Below the pieces are notes generated by a model, which saw only the letters and a list, made by a program, of their open reading frames with translations, ran no database searches and was not told the DNA's origin. Of a DNA stretch of 64,000 nt, positions 17,699 to 27,235 are shown piece by piece (position 1 is the first letter of the stretch; every line of letters starts with the position of its first letter). Location: NCBI RefSeq assembly GCF_027920805.1, contig NZ_JANWOI010000002.1, positions 496,001-560,000 of the forward strand. Direction: 5' to 3'. Position numbers and translations under genes: made by a program. Origin of the DNA: Govania unica. GTDB lineage: Bacteria; Pseudomonadota; Alphaproteobacteria; Sphingomonadales; Govanellaceae.

Positions 17699-19108
17699 TC
17701 AGGACGAATAGTACATCTGGAACTCGATGGGGTGCGGCGCCATTTCGTAAGCGTGCAGCTCTTCCCATTTGAGTTCGGCATAGGACTGGATCTGGTCATC
17801 GGTGAAGACGCCGCCCTTCTTGAGGAAGGCATTGTCTTCTTCAAGCGCGAGCAGCGCCTGACGCAGCGAACCGCAGACGGTCGGAACCTGACGCAGTTCT
17901 TCCGGCGGCAGGTGATAGAGATCCTTGTCCATGGCTTCGCCGGGGTGAATCTTGTTCTCGATACCGTCGAGGCCGGCCATCAGCATGGCCGAGAAGGCGA
18001 GGTAAGGATTCGCGAGCGGATCCGGGAAGCGGATTTCGACACGCTTGGCTTTGGGGTTGGTCGCATAGGGAATGCGGCAGGAGGCCGAGCGGTTGCGTGC
18101 CGAATAGGCCAGCAGAACCGGCGCTTCATAGCCCGGCACCAGACGCTTGTAGCTGTTGGTGGTCGGGTTGGTGAAGGCGTTCAGGGCCTTCGCGTGCTTG
18201 ATGATGCCGCCGATGTAATAAAGGGCGGTGTCCGACAGGTCGGCATAGCCGTTGCCAGCGAACAGCGGCTTGCCATCGCGCCAGATCGACTGATGGACAT
18301 GCATGCCCGAACCGCTATCAAGTGCGACCGGCTTCGGCATGAAGGTTGCGGTCTTGCCATAGGCATGAGCCACCTGATGCACGACATATTTATAGATCTG
18401 CACGCGGTCTGCGGTTTGGGTCAGGGTGCCATACATCAGGCCGAGTTCGTGCTGGGATGCGGCGACTTCGTGGTGATGCTTGTCCATGGGCAGGCCCATG
18501 GACTTGGCGACGGCAACCATTTCGCCGCGGATATCCTGGCAGCTGTCCACCGGACCGACCGGGAAATAGCCGCCCTTGGCGCGCGGGCGGTGGCCCATAT
18601 TGCCTTCTTCGTAGGTGCGGCCGGAATTGTAGGGGCCTTCAATGTCGTCGAAGGAATAGGACGAGCTGTTGTAGCCGACGTTGAATTTTACGTCGTCGAA
18701 CATGAAAAATTCAGGCTCGGGACCGAAATAGGCGGTGTCACCGATGCCGCTGAACTTCACATATTGTTCGGCGCGCTTGGCGATGGTGCGCGGGTCGCGG
18801 TTGTAGCCTTCGCCGCTGGCCGGTTCCAGAACGTCGCAGGTGATGACCAGGGTCGGCTGCGCCATGAAGGGGTCGAGGACGGCGGTCGTGGTGTCGGGCT
18901 TCAGAATCATGTCGGAATCGTTGATCGCCTTCCAGCCGGCGATGGAGGAGCCGTCGAACATGACGCCTTCTTCGAACATATCTTCATTGACGACGGAGGA
19001 ATCCATCGTCAGGTGATGCCATTTGCCGCGCGGGTCGGTGAAGCGCAGATCGACTGAGGTAAGATCCTTGTCTCTGATCTGCTTGAGAACGCTGTTGACG
19101 TCAGACAT
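17699..19108 (-). CDS. glnA: Glutamine synthetase type I
   Basis: A 469-residue GSI enzyme that makes glutamine from glutamate, ammonia and ATP, forming a dodecamer in the cytosol. The length equals the proteobacterial beta-type enzymes. Signature parts seen are GSSIAGW near 52, the ATP-site segment [16 protein letters not shown] near 258-273, and NRSASCRIP near 340. [10 protein letters not shown] near 395-404 carries the tyrosine adenylylated by GlnE, so the enzyme is probably under the usual covalent control. It lies 75 bp downstream of glnB on the same strand, under the shared sigma-54-type promoter. Confidence 0.97.
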   Translation of the reverse strand: MSDVNSVLKQIRDKDLTSVDLRFTDPRGKWHHLTMDSSVVNEDMFEEGVMFDGSSIAGWKAINDSDMILKPDTTTAVLDPFMAQPTLVITCDVLEPASGEGYNRDPRTIAKRAEQYVKFSGIGDTAYFGPEPEFFMFDDVKFNVGYNSSSYSFDDIEGPYNSGRTYEEGNMGHRPRAKGGYFPVGPVDSCQDIRGEMVAVAKSMGLPMDKHHHEVAASQHELGLMYGTLTQTADRVQIYKYVVHQVAHAYGKTATFMPKPVALDSGSGMHVHQSIWRDGKPLFAGNGYADLSDTALYYIGGIIKHAKALNAFTNPTTNSYKRLVPGYEAPVLLAYSARNRSASCRIPYATNPKAKRVEIRFPDPLANPYLAFSAMLMAGLDGIENKIHPGEAMDKDLYHLPPEELRQVPTVCGSLRQALLALEEDNAFLKKGGVFTDDQIQSYAELKWEELHAYEMAPHPIEFQMYYSS

Positions 19109-19183
19109 GCGTGCGTTTCCTGTCGCTTGGGGGGAGGTTGTGCGGGGTGGCCGTGAGGCCAGTATGCTTTGATCTGTGGGACT

Positions 19184-19708
<525 letters not shown>

Positions 19709-19800
19709 TCATGGGCCTGGTCAGAATTTGCTGGTGGCAGGATGACGGGCAGATCAGGATGCCTTGTAGAAATTTTCAAAGAGTTTGGCAGGACAGTCAC

Positions 19801-21027
19801 ATGAAATCGCTCAATCCCAGGTTTGCCTCCCTTGGCACCACGATTTTTTCGGTCATGTCGGCTTTGGCCGTCAAGCATCAGGCCGTCAATCTGGGGCAGG
19901 GCTTTCCGGATAGTGCGGGGCCTGACGACGTGCGGGCGGTGGCGCGGGAGCGGCTTGAAAGCGGGCCGCATCAATATCCGCCGTTTCAAGGCGTACCAGA
20001 GCTGCGGGAGGCCGTGGCGGCTCATGATCGGCGGTATTACGGGCTGGAGGTGACGGCGGCCAATGTGCTTGTGACCTCGGGCGCGACGGAGGCACTGGCC
20101 TCGGCTTTCTTTGCGCTGCTGGAGCCGGGCGACGAGGCCATTGTGATCGATCCGAGTTATGACAGTTATCGGCCGATCATCCGGGCTGCGGGGGCTGAAG
20201 TGAAGGCGCTGCGTCTCGCTCCGCCGCACTGGAGCTTTACGGCGGCGGATCTTGAGGCTGTGTTCAGTCCACGCACCAAGCTGATCGTGCTCAATTCCCC
20301 TATGAATCCCGTGGGCAAGGTTTTCAGCGATGAGGAGCTGCATCTGATCGCTGATTTCTGCCGCCGCTTTGATGCTTATGCCCTCTGTGATGAGGTTTAT
20401 GAGCATCTGCTGTTCGATGGTCGCCGCCATCGGCCGCTGATGACGCTGCCCGGGATGTTCGAACGCTCGGTGCGCGTCGGTTCGGCGGGCAAGACCTTTT
20501 CCCTGACTGGCTGGAAGATCGGCTATATGACCGGGCCGGAGGCACTGATCGGGGTGATGTCGAAATCCCATCAGTTTCTGACCTTCACCACGCCGCCGAA
20601 TCTGCAATATGCGGTGGCCTACGGGCTTGGGAAGGATGAAAGCTATTTCACCGGCCTTGCTACAGATATGGAGGCAAGCCGGGATCGGCTGGCCGCCGGG
20701 CTTGCGGCGGTCGGATTCAGGCTGTTGCCCTGCGAGGGGACTTATTTTCTGGTGGCCGATTACAGCGCCCTTGCGCCGGAGATGGCGGCGGATGAGTTTT
20801 GCATGTTCCTGACGCGGGAGGCGGGGGTGACAGCGATTCCCGTCTCGGCTTTCTATGAAAATGCGCCTGCGGACCCTTTGATCCGCTTTTGTTTCTGCAA
20901 AACGGATGCGACCCTTGACGAGGCCTGCGCGCGTCTGAGCCGCTATTTCGGGCAAAATGTTCAGGATTTGAAACAAAAAGATGGTGTTGGCATGACGGCG
21001 CTTGACGCGCAGAATGTGGCAACGTAA
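19801..21027 (+). CDS. PLP-dependent class I/II aminotransferase
   Basis: A 408-residue fold-type I aminotransferase. QGFPDSAGPDDVR near residue 38, TSGATEAL near 95 and NSPMNPVGKVFS near 163 match the kynurenine/methionine-aromatic aminotransferase (YbdL, KAT) group. The PLP lysine is in SAGKTFSLTGWKIGY near 230. The ATG at 19801 is the chosen start. The frame is open 90 bp further up, but that part does not fit the family. It is divergent from glnB. The substrate cannot be fixed from sequence. Confidence 0.88.
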   Translation: MKSLNPRFASLGTTIFSVMSALAVKHQAVNLGQGFPDSAGPDDVRAVARERLESGPHQYPPFQGVPELREAVAAHDRRYYGLEVTAANVLVTSGATEALASAFFALLEPGDEAIVIDPSYDSYRPIIRAAGAEVKALRLAPPHWSFTAADLEAVFSPRTKLIVLNSPMNPVGKVFSDEELHLIADFCRRFDAYALCDEVYEHLLFDGRRHRPLMTLPGMFERSVRVGSAGKTFSLTGWKIGYMTGPEALIGVMSKSHQFLTFTTPPNLQYAVAYGLGKDESYFTGLATDMEASRDRLAAGLAAVGFRLLPCEGTYFLVADYSALAPEMAADEFCMFLTREAGVTAIPVSAFYENAPADPLIRFCFCKTDATLDEACARLSRYFGQNVQDLKQKDGVGMTALDAQNVAT

Positions 21028-21070
21028 ACAGTGCGCACAAATTCTCCGCGGATCCGTCCGCGCCGTTGTG

Positions 21071-21147
21071 GCGGGTGTAGCTCAGTTGGTTAGAGCGCCA
21101 GATTGTGGCTCTGGAGGTCGCCGGTTCAATCCCGGTCACTCGCCCCA
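21071..21147 (+). tRNA. tRNA-His (GTG)
   Basis: A full cloverleaf can be drawn: acceptor GCGGGTG with CACTCGC, D arm with AGCTCAGTTGGTTAGAGCG, anticodon loop ATTGTGG with anticodon GTG, T arm CCGGTTCAATCCCGG and an encoded CCA. The discriminator is C and the base before position 1 is G (21070), the histidine identity pair G-1:C73. Confidence 0.96.
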
Positions 21148-21181
21148 CTTCCTTCTTGGGTATTAAATTACCAATTAAATC

Positions 21182-21208
21182 AAAGCCCCGGTCATTGCCG
21201 GGGCTTTT
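21182..21208 (+). terminator. Rho-independent terminator of tRNA-His
   Basis: The stem AAAGCCCCGG with CCGGGGCTTT has a 6-base loop and ends in TTTT. It lies 35 bp behind the tRNA. The left arm of the stem overlaps the last codons of the small lipoprotein gene on the minus strand. Confidence 0.85.
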
Positions 21209-21371
21209 CTGTGTTCGATCCATCATGCAGGATGGCGTTGCCGTTTTCATCTCGGGGCACCCCGAGGTCGGTGCCGGAGCTATAGCCATTGGAGCAGCCC
21301 GCAAGCAGGCCGATCGTGATAAGCATAAATACAAAGGGGAGTTCAGGGCGAAGAAGCTTGGTGGAAGTCAT
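21192..21371 (-). CDS. Very small predicted lipoprotein
   Basis: A short reading frame of 59 codons encodes MTSTKLLRPELP, a hydrophobic core FVFMLITIG and the lipobox LLAGC, so Cys26 would be lipidated. The mature part (SNGYSSGTDLGVPRDENG and on) is small and polar. This is a typical bacterial lipoprotein start and is unlikely to arise by chance in a non-coding strand. It runs against tRNA-His and its end lies inside the tRNA terminator. The ribosome-binding site is weak (GGGA about 12 bases upstream). Function is unknown. Confidence 0.6.
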   Translation of the reverse strand: MTSTKLLRPELPFVFMLITIGLLAGCSNGYSSGTDLGVPRDENGNAILHDGSNTEKPRQ

Positions 21372-21443
21372 GAAGTTGATTGTCCCAAGTCGTCGTATAC
21401 GCGCTATGGTGACACAGAAAAGGATAAAATTCTAGGACGGGTG

Positions 21444-22922
21444 ATGACTGGGATTGTTTTGACCGTGGCGCAAATGTATGACGCCGACCGTCTGGCGAAG
21501 GCCGACGGGATGTCGGGTGTAGCTCTGATGGGGGCCGCCGGACGGGCGGTGGCAGGCTTTCTGCTCAGCCGCTTCCCCCACGGCGGCCGGGTTCTGGTGT
21601 TGTGTGGGCCAGGCAATAACGGTGGCGACGGTTTTGTGGCGGCCCGCCATCTCAAGGCGGCGGGCTGGACGGTTGATCTTGCCCTGCTTGGGGAGCGCTC
21701 GGCGCTTAAGGGCGATGCGGCACATATGGCCGATCTGTGGGATGGCCCGGTGCTGGCACTCGGGCCGGGTGTGGTGGCTGGTCAGGATGTCATCGTTGAT
21801 GCCCTGTTCGGGGCCGGTCTGAGCCGGCCGATCGAAGGGGTGGCCGCTGCAACTTTGCGGCGCGCGGCTCTCAGCAAGGCGTTCAAGCTTGCGGTGGATA
21901 TGCCGAGCGGGGTTCACGGCGACAGCGGGCAGATCATGGGCGAAAGCCTGGCGGCGGACGCCACAGTGACTTTCTTTCGTAAGAAAACCGGTCATTTGCT
22001 GTTGCCGGGGCGGGCGCTTTGTGGGGCCATCACGGTGGCCCATATCGGCATTTCCGATCGCGTGCTGGAGACCATTCAGCCACGCACGACCGAGAATACT
22101 CCGGTACTTTGGGCGCATCTCTGGCCCTGGCCGAAACCCACGGGTCATAAATATGCGCGCGGTCATGCGGTGATCGTGAGCGGGGGCATGGCCAACACCG
22201 GGGCGGCTGTGCTTGCGGCGAACGCGGCGCTCAGGATAGGAGCCGGGCTTGTGACGGTGGCCTGTCCAATCGACGCGCTTTCGGTGTTGGCGGTCAAGCT
22301 GACGGCGGTGATGACCCGGCCCTTTGCCGATCAGGCGCAGTTTTACGATATTCTGTCCGACCCGCGCAAAAATGTGGTGCTGCTGGGCCCGGGCAGTGGG
22401 GTGTCGGCCGAAACGCGCCGACATGTGCTTATGACCCTCGCGGCGGGCAAGCGCGTGGTGCTTGATGCCGATGCCTTGACGGCCTTCACCGACCGTCCGG
22501 GCGAATTGTTCGAAGGCGAACGGGGCGAGCTGATCCTGACGCCTCATGAGGGGGAATTTTTACGGCTGTTTCCCGATCTCGGTCCCGGCATTGCGGACAA
22601 GGTGTCGCGCGTGCGGCTGGCTGCGGCCCGTGTCGGGGCGGTTGTGCTGTTGAAGGGGGGAGATACGGTCATTGCCGACCCGGACGGCCGCGCCGTGATC
22701 ACGACCAACGGGCCGCCCGATCTCGCGACTGCGGGGGCGGGGGATGTGCTGGCCGGATTGATCACGGGGTTGCTTGCGCAGGGGATGCCGTTGTTTGAAG
22801 CAGCGGCTGCGGCGGACTGGGTGCATGGTGCGGCGGCCAGTCTGTTCGGACCCGGTCTGACGGCTGAGGACCTTCCAGGCCTTGTGCCGGGCGTACTTCG
22901 TCAGCTTAAAGACTTTTCTTAA
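21444..22922 (+). CDS. nnr: Bifunctional NAD(P)HX epimerase / ADP-dependent dehydratase
   Basis: A 492-residue fusion that repairs hydrated NAD(P)H. The N-terminal epimerase domain (about 1-210) has LCGPGNNGGDGFVAARHL near 50. The C-terminal dehydratase (about 225-490) has GHKYARGHAVIVSGG near 235, LTPHEGEF near 363, and the catalytic TAGAGDVLAG near 429. I start at the ATG at 21444, preceded by AGGACGG. The frame stays open leftwards as far as 21105, inside tRNA-His, which cannot be coding. Length fits the bacterial fused form. Confidence 0.94.
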   Translation: MTGIVLTVAQMYDADRLAKADGMSGVALMGAAGRAVAGFLLSRFPHGGRVLVLCGPGNNGGDGFVAARHLKAAGWTVDLALLGERSALKGDAAHMADLWDGPVLALGPGVVAGQDVIVDALFGAGLSRPIEGVAAATLRRAALSKAFKLAVDMPSGVHGDSGQIMGESLAADATVTFFRKKTGHLLLPGRALCGAITVAHIGISDRVLETIQPRTTENTPVLWAHLWPWPKPTGHKYARGHAVIVSGGMANTGAAVLAANAALRIGAGLVTVACPIDALSVLAVKLTAVMTRPFADQAQFYDILSDPRKNVVLLGPGSGVSAETRRHVLMTLAAGKRVVLDADALTAFTDRPGELFEGERGELILTPHEGEFLRLFPDLGPGIADKVSRVRLAAARVGAVVLLKGGDTVIADPDGRAVITTNGPPDLATAGAGDVLAGLITGLLAQGMPLFEAAAAADWVHGAAASLFGPGLTAEDLPGLVPGVLRQLKDFS

Positions 22923-23081
22923 GGTCAGAATCTTTGACAGGCATTTCCGGGTGGGGTATTCCGGGGCAACATAGAGGATCGCTGTTCGGCGAGCCTGTCT
23001 TGAACTTGTCTAACGTGGTGGGGTCCGTCTTAACTTTTAGGGGGATCGGCCTGATCACGGTTCGCCAGCGGCGGACGGGGC
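22923..23081. other. Intergenic stretch before tRNA-Leu
   Basis: About 160 bp with no convincing reading frame. A TTGACA at 22934 could be a -35 box, but its -10 partner (TATTCC) is poor. I see nothing else. Confidence 0.4.
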
Positions 23082-23164
<83 letters not shown>

Positions 23165-23273
23165 AAACGACAAGCGGGGAGGGTGCATCCATATGGGATG
23201 CGCACGACGGCGAGATTAAGGATTCCAACGTGGCGCATGGCAGCTTGCGCCCAAACCATATGGACGGAATAGA

Positions 23274-24812
23274 ATGCAAGTTACCGAAACGAATAACGAA
23301 GGTTTGAAGCGGGAATTCAAGATCGTCGTTCCCGGCAAGGACATCACCACGCGGCTTGAAGCCCAGTTGTCCAATATGAAGGGTCGACTCAACCTGCCGG
23401 GTTTCCGTCCGGGCAAGGCCCCGATGTCGCTTCTCAAAAAGCTGCATGGCAAGAACCTGATCGGTCAGGTTCTGGAAGAAACCATCAATGAAATGACCGG
23501 CAAGGCGCTGGAAGAACGCAATCTGCGTCCGGCTCTGCAGCCACGTATCGAGATCACCAGCTTCGAATATGAGAGCGAAGGCAATCTCGAATACAACATG
23601 ACCGTTGAGATCGTTCCGGCGATCGACGTGCCGGACTTCTCGAAAGTCACGCTTGAGCGTCTGACTTCGGAAGTTGACGACGGCGCCATCGACGCTGAAA
23701 TTGAACGGTTTTCGAGCTTCCAGAAGAACTTCACCGAAGCCCCGAAGACCAAAAAGGCTGAAAACGGCGATGCCGTGCTGATCGACTTCGTCGGCAAGCG
23801 CGACGGCGTGGCCTTTGAAGGCGGCACTGCTGAGGGCCATCTTCTTGAGCTTGGTTCAGGCCAGTTCATCCCGGGCTTTGAAGAACAGCTGATCGGTGCG
23901 AAGGCCGGTGACGAAAAGACCCTGACCGTGACCTTCCCCGAGCAGTATGGCTCGAAGGATCTGGCCGGTAAGGAAGTCACTTTCGACGTGACCGTGCAGG
24001 AAGTGCGCGTTTCGGCTCCGGTCGAAATCAATGACGAATTCGCCAAGAATCTCGGTCTTGAGAGCCTCGAAGCGCTCCGCAACACCCTGAAGGACCGTCT
24101 GGGCGACGAAATCAAGTCGCTGAGCCGCCAGCGCCTGAAGCGCAGCCTGCTTGATGCACTTGCTGATAGCGAAAAGTTCGACGTGCCGGAAGGCATGATC
24201 GAGCTTGAGTTCCAGCAGATCTGGCAGCATGTCCTGAACGATCTCAATCAGGAAGCTCACGCCCATCATGATCACGCCCATGGCGAAGCTTGCGATCATG
24301 AGATCGAAGAGCCGAGCGATGAGGTGAAGGAAGAATATCGCGGAATCGCTGAGCGCCGCGTGCGTCTTGGCCTGTTGCTGGCGGAAGTCGGCCAGAAAAA
24401 CAACATCATCGTGCCGCAGGACGATGTGAGTCGTCTGGTTGCCCGTGAAGCGCGCCGCTATCCCGGTCAGGAAAAGCAGGTTTTTGAATATTACCAGCAA
24501 AACCCGCAGGCTCTGGCCCAGCTCCGTGCGCCGCTTTACGAAGACAAGGTTGTGGATTTCATCCTTGAGCTGGTGAAGGTGACGGAAAAGTCGGTGACTC
24601 GCGACGAACTGAAGCGCGCTGTCGAAGAAGACGACGAACTTCCCGAAGTGAAAGCTCCGGAAAAGAAGAAGGCAGCGAAGAAAGCCAAGGGTGACGACGC
24701 TGTAGCTGCGGAAGAAAAGCCGAAGAAAGCCGCTGCCAAGAAGGCGGATGCCGATGGCGAAGCCAAGCCTAAAAAGGCTCCGGCGAAAAAAGCCAAGGCG
24801 AAAGAAGAGTAA
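23274..24812 (+). CDS. tig: Trigger factor with His-rich insert and Lys/Ala tail
   Basis: The ribosome-bound chaperone and prolyl isomerase, 512 residues against about 430-450 in most bacteria. The N-terminal ribosome-binding domain has the signature GFRPGKAP near 44. The FKBP-type domain lies at about 155-245 (GDAVLIDFVGK, FIPGFEEQL). The C-terminal arms follow. Two oddities are present. A histidine-rich insert with HAHHDHAHGEACDH at about 328-341 could bind metal. A 70-residue tail from about 445 is made of Lys, Ala and Pro repeats (KKAAKKAK, KKAPAKKAK), like histone H1. tig is followed by clpP, the standard order. Confidence 0.96.
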   Translation: MQVTETNNEGLKREFKIVVPGKDITTRLEAQLSNMKGRLNLPGFRPGKAPMSLLKKLHGKNLIGQVLEETINEMTGKALEERNLRPALQPRIEITSFEYESEGNLEYNMTVEIVPAIDVPDFSKVTLERLTSEVDDGAIDAEIERFSSFQKNFTEAPKTKKAENGDAVLIDFVGKRDGVAFEGGTAEGHLLELGSGQFIPGFEEQLIGAKAGDEKTLTVTFPEQYGSKDLAGKEVTFDVTVQEVRVSAPVEINDEFAKNLGLESLEALRNTLKDRLGDEIKSLSRQRLKRSLLDALADSEKFDVPEGMIELEFQQIWQHVLNDLNQEAHAHHDHAHGEACDHEIEEPSDEVKEEYRGIAERRVRLGLLLAEVGQKNNIIVPQDDVSRLVAREARRYPGQEKQVFEYYQQNPQALAQLRAPLYEDKVVDFILELVKVTEKSVTRDELKRAVEEDDELPEVKAPEKKKAAKKAKGDDAVAAEEKPKKAAAKKADADGEAKPKKAPAKKAKAKEE

Positions 24813-24832
24813 AAGGCTATTGTCTTGAGTCT

Positions 24833-24860
24833 GGGGGACGCGATTACGGTCGCGCCCCCC
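24833..24860 (+). terminator. Hairpin between tig and clpP
   Basis: The stem is GGGGG(A)CGCGA paired with TCGCGCCCCC, with a TTACGG loop and one bulged A. No T run follows, so it is more likely a partial stop or an mRNA end-protecting structure between tig and clpP. Confidence 0.45.
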
Positions 24861-24908
24861 GGATAACGGCAGTTGCAGGCCAAGATCGAGTTCGTGAGAG
24901 AGGGTGAC

Positions 24909-25541
24909 ATGAGCAACGGTTACGACATGTATATGAACTATCTCGTTCCGATGGTGGTCGAACAGACCAATCGCGGCGAACGCTCCTATGACATCTATTC
25001 CCGCCTTCTCAAGGAGCGGATCATTTTTGTCACGGGTCCGGTTCATGACACCATGGCCAGCGTGATTACCGCTCAGCTTCTGTTCCTTGAAGCCGAAAAT
25101 CCGAAGAAAGACATCTTTTTCTACATCAACTCGCCGGGTGGCGTGGTGACCGCGGGCATGTCGATCTATGACACCATGCAGTTCATCCGCCCGGACGTGC
25201 AGACGCTTTGCCTTGGACAGGCCTGTTCCATGGGTTCGTTGTTGCTGACGGCAGGAGCCAAGGGCAAGCGGTTCTCGCTGCCGAACTCCCGCATCATGGT
25301 CCATCAGCCTTCGGGCGGGGCTCAGGGGCAGGCGACGGATATCGAAATTCATGCCCGCGAGATCCTGAAAACGCGCGATCGGCTGAATGATATCTATGTT
25401 CTGCATACGGGACAGAAGAAAGAAGAGATCGAACGGGCGCTCGAGCGCGATCGCTTCATGTCGCCCGAGGAAGCCCAGGCCTTTGGTCTGATCGATTCCG
25501 TGATGACCAAGCGGCCAGAGCCGCAAGTGGTCGAGAAATAA
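24909..25541 (+). CDS. clpP: ATP-dependent Clp protease proteolytic subunit
   Basis: A 210-residue serine peptidase that forms the tetradecameric chamber for ClpX/ClpA. The catalytic Ser is in GQACSMGS (about 107) and the His in MVHQPSGG (about 132). FYINSPGG near 74 and [12 protein letters not shown] near 188 are classical. I start at [14 protein letters not shown] (24909). A GTG- or ATG-type start 36 bp up (24873) would add residues without family support. It sits between tig and clpX. Confidence 0.95.
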   Translation: MSNGYDMYMNYLVPMVVEQTNRGERSYDIYSRLLKERIIFVTGPVHDTMASVITAQLLFLEAENPKKDIFFYINSPGGVVTAGMSIYDTMQFIRPDVQTLCLGQACSMGSLLLTAGAKGKRFSLPNSRIMVHQPSGGAQGQATDIEIHAREILKTRDRLNDIYVLHTGQKKEEIERALERDRFMSPEEAQAFGLIDSVMTKRPEPQVVEK

Positions 25542-25630
25542 GGTTTTTCTGCTCAGGCAGAACAGTCGGCAGACCAGACAATGCCTGTTAAGGGAAAATT
25601 GTTTGGTTTTGCTTCAAGATGCGGGAAGGC

Positions 25631-25656
25631 CTTGAATATAAGGCCGCCCGCCCCAC
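25631..25656 (+). promoter_or_regulatory. Heat-shock (sigma-32-like) promoter before clpX
   Basis: CTTGAA at 25631-25636 and CCCCAC at 25651-25656 are separated by 14 bases, close to the RpoH consensus CTTGAA-N13/14-CCCCAT. It lies about 130 bp before the clpX start, so clpX would have its own heat-inducible transcript in addition to any read-through from clpP. Confidence 0.7.
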
Positions 25657-25787
25657 TTTAGGTCTGTTCGGTCACAGGAACATGACCGATTGTGAGTAGC
25701 GGTCCGCAACGATGTCCGAAAAAGTCATTGTCCCCGGCGGGAACATCGGTCTACGATAATGGGGGATGATAAAGGTTTGGCGTTCGA

Positions 25788-27053
25788 ATGACGAAACTCA
25801 GCGGTACCGACTCGAAAAATACCCTCTATTGCTCGTTCTGCGGCAAGAGTCAGCACGAGGTCCGCAAGCTTATTGCCGGGCCTACCGTGTTCATTTGCGA
25901 CGAATGCGTCGAACTCTGCATGGATATTATCCGGGAAGAGCACAAGAGCGCCATCGTCAAGTCGACGGATGGTGTGCCTTCACCCTTGGAAATTCGCGGC
26001 GTTCTCGATGATTATGTCATCGGCCAGGAACGGGCGAAAAAGGTCCTCGCGGTCGCGGTGCATAACCATTACAAGCGCCTGCATCACGCAACCAAGCATA
26101 ATGATGTGGAGCTGTCGAAGTCGAACATCCTTCTGATCGGCCCGACCGGTTGCGGCAAGACGCTGCTTGCTCAGACGCTTGCACGTATTCTTGATGTGCC
26201 GTTCACCATGGCTGACGCCACCACCCTGACCGAAGCCGGTTATGTGGGGGAGGATGTCGAAAACATCATTCTCAAGCTGTTGCAATCCGCCGATTATAAC
26301 GTCGAGCGGGCGCAGCGCGGCATCGTCTATATCGACGAAGTCGACAAGATCAGCCGCAAGTCGGACAATCCTTCGATCACCCGCGATGTGTCGGGCGAAG
26401 GGGTCCAGCAGGCGCTTCTGAAGATCATGGAAGGCACGGTCGCAAGCGTTCCTCCGCAAGGTGGCCGCAAACATCCGCAGCAGGAATTCCTGCAGGTGGA
26501 TACGACCAATATCCTGTTCATCTGCGGCGGCGCCTTTGCCGGCCTTGAAAAAGTTATCGCCAACCGTCTTGAGGCGAAATCCATTGGCTTTGCCGCCAAT
26601 GTGGTGGATGTCGAGGAACGCAAGACCGGTGACATGCTCAAGGTTGTCGAGCCCGAGGATCTGTTGAAATTCGGTCTCATTCCGGAATTCGTCGGTCGTC
26701 TGCCGGTGATCGCTACCCTCACGGATCTTGATGTAGAGGCACTGGTCGAGATTTTGTCGCGGCCCAAGAATGCGCTGGTGAAACAGTATCAGCGCCTGTT
26801 CGAGATGGAAGACGTCAAGCTGAACTTCTCGGACGAAGCCTTGAAGGGCATCGCCAAAAAGGCCATCGCCCGCAAGACCGGGGCACGTGGGCTGCGGTCG
26901 ATCATGGAAGATATTCTGCTCGAAACCATGTTTGAACTTCCGACGCTTGAGGGCGTCGAAGAAGTCGTGGTCAGCGCAGAGGTGGTCGAAGGGCGTGCCC
27001 AGCCGCTTTATATCTATGCCGATCGCCGCGAGGATGTCGGCACCGGGGCTTGA
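25788..27053 (+). CDS. clpX: ATP-dependent protease ATPase subunit ClpX
   Basis: A 421-residue AAA+ unfoldase that feeds substrates to ClpP. The zinc-binding domain shows Cys15, Cys18, Cys37 and Cys40. Walker A is GPTGCGKT near 119, Walker B YIDEVDKI near 183, and the pore/processing stretch [16 protein letters not shown] near 203. The sensor-2 region [14 protein letters not shown] is near 364. Length is normal. The stop codon lies inside a perfect 10-bp hairpin. Confidence 0.97.
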   Translation: MTKLSGTDSKNTLYCSFCGKSQHEVRKLIAGPTVFICDECVELCMDIIREEHKSAIVKSTDGVPSPLEIRGVLDDYVIGQERAKKVLAVAVHNHYKRLHHATKHNDVELSKSNILLIGPTGCGKTLLAQTLARILDVPFTMADATTLTEAGYVGEDVENIILKLLQSADYNVERAQRGIVYIDEVDKISRKSDNPSITRDVSGEGVQQALLKIMEGTVASVPPQGGRKHPQQEFLQVDTTNILFICGGAFAGLEKVIANRLEAKSIGFAANVVDVEERKTGDMLKVVEPEDLLKFGLIPEFVGRLPVIATLTDLDVEALVEILSRPKNALVKQYQRLFEMEDVKLNFSDEALKGIAKKAIARKTGARGLRSIMEDILLETMFELPTLEGVEEVVVSAEVVEGRAQPLYIYADRREDVGTGA

Positions 27054-27071
27054 GGCGGAGACGCCTCAAGC
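27048..27071 (+). terminator. Hairpin spanning the clpX stop codon
   Basis: GCTTGAGGCG pairs perfectly with CGCCTCAAGC around a GAGA tetraloop. The clpX TGA is within the left arm. A second small stem (AAGCTG/CAGCTT, 27068-27089) follows. No T run is present, so this may be a 3'-end stabiliser or a rho-dependent pause site. Confidence 0.55.
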
Positions 27072-27102
27072 TGCTGAAATTACAGCTTGTGACAGCCCGC
27101 CC

Positions 27103-27131
27103 CTTGACGGTTCGCCCAACACTCTCCATTT
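27103..27131 (+). promoter_or_regulatory. Heat-shock (sigma-32-like) promoter before lon
   Basis: CTTGAC (27103-27108) and CTCCATTT (27124-27131) are 15 bases apart and differ from the RpoH consensus by about one base in each box. The start of transcription would be near 27140, giving a leader of about 95 bases before lon. Confidence 0.65.
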
Positions 27132-27139
27132 CATAAGAC

Positions 27140-27171
27140 ATCTCAGGACGCTAGTACGGACGACCTGAGAT
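27140..27171 (+). other. Inverted repeat in the lon leader
   Basis: ATCTCAGG (27140-27147) pairs with CCTGAGAT (27164-27171) across 16 bases. It is followed by GC-rich arms (GGCGTGGCGGC with GCTTCGCC) down to the ribosome-binding region. It could be an RNA structure in the leader or an operator. This is not a known motif to me. Confidence 0.4.
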
Positions 27172-27235
27172 TGGCGTGGCGGCAGTCGCCGCTTAAGCTT
27201 CGCCAGCGTCTCTCCGTTCGAGGTGAACAAGCCTG

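Noticed and set aside
17732-19057. Plus-strand frame of 441 codons inside glnA
   Set aside because: It is antisense to a full-length glutamine synthetase and has no independent signals.
19711-19800. Longer start for the aminotransferase
   Set aside because: The extra 30 residues do not fit the family, and the ATG at 19801 gives the expected N-terminus.
21105-21443. N-terminal extension of the NAD(P)HX repair enzyme
   Set aside because: It begins inside tRNA-His and reads through its terminator; the family starts at the ATG at 21444.
23856-25526. Minus-strand frame of 556 codons opposite tig and clpP
   Set aside because: It spans two well-supported genes and their gap and has no recognisable family.
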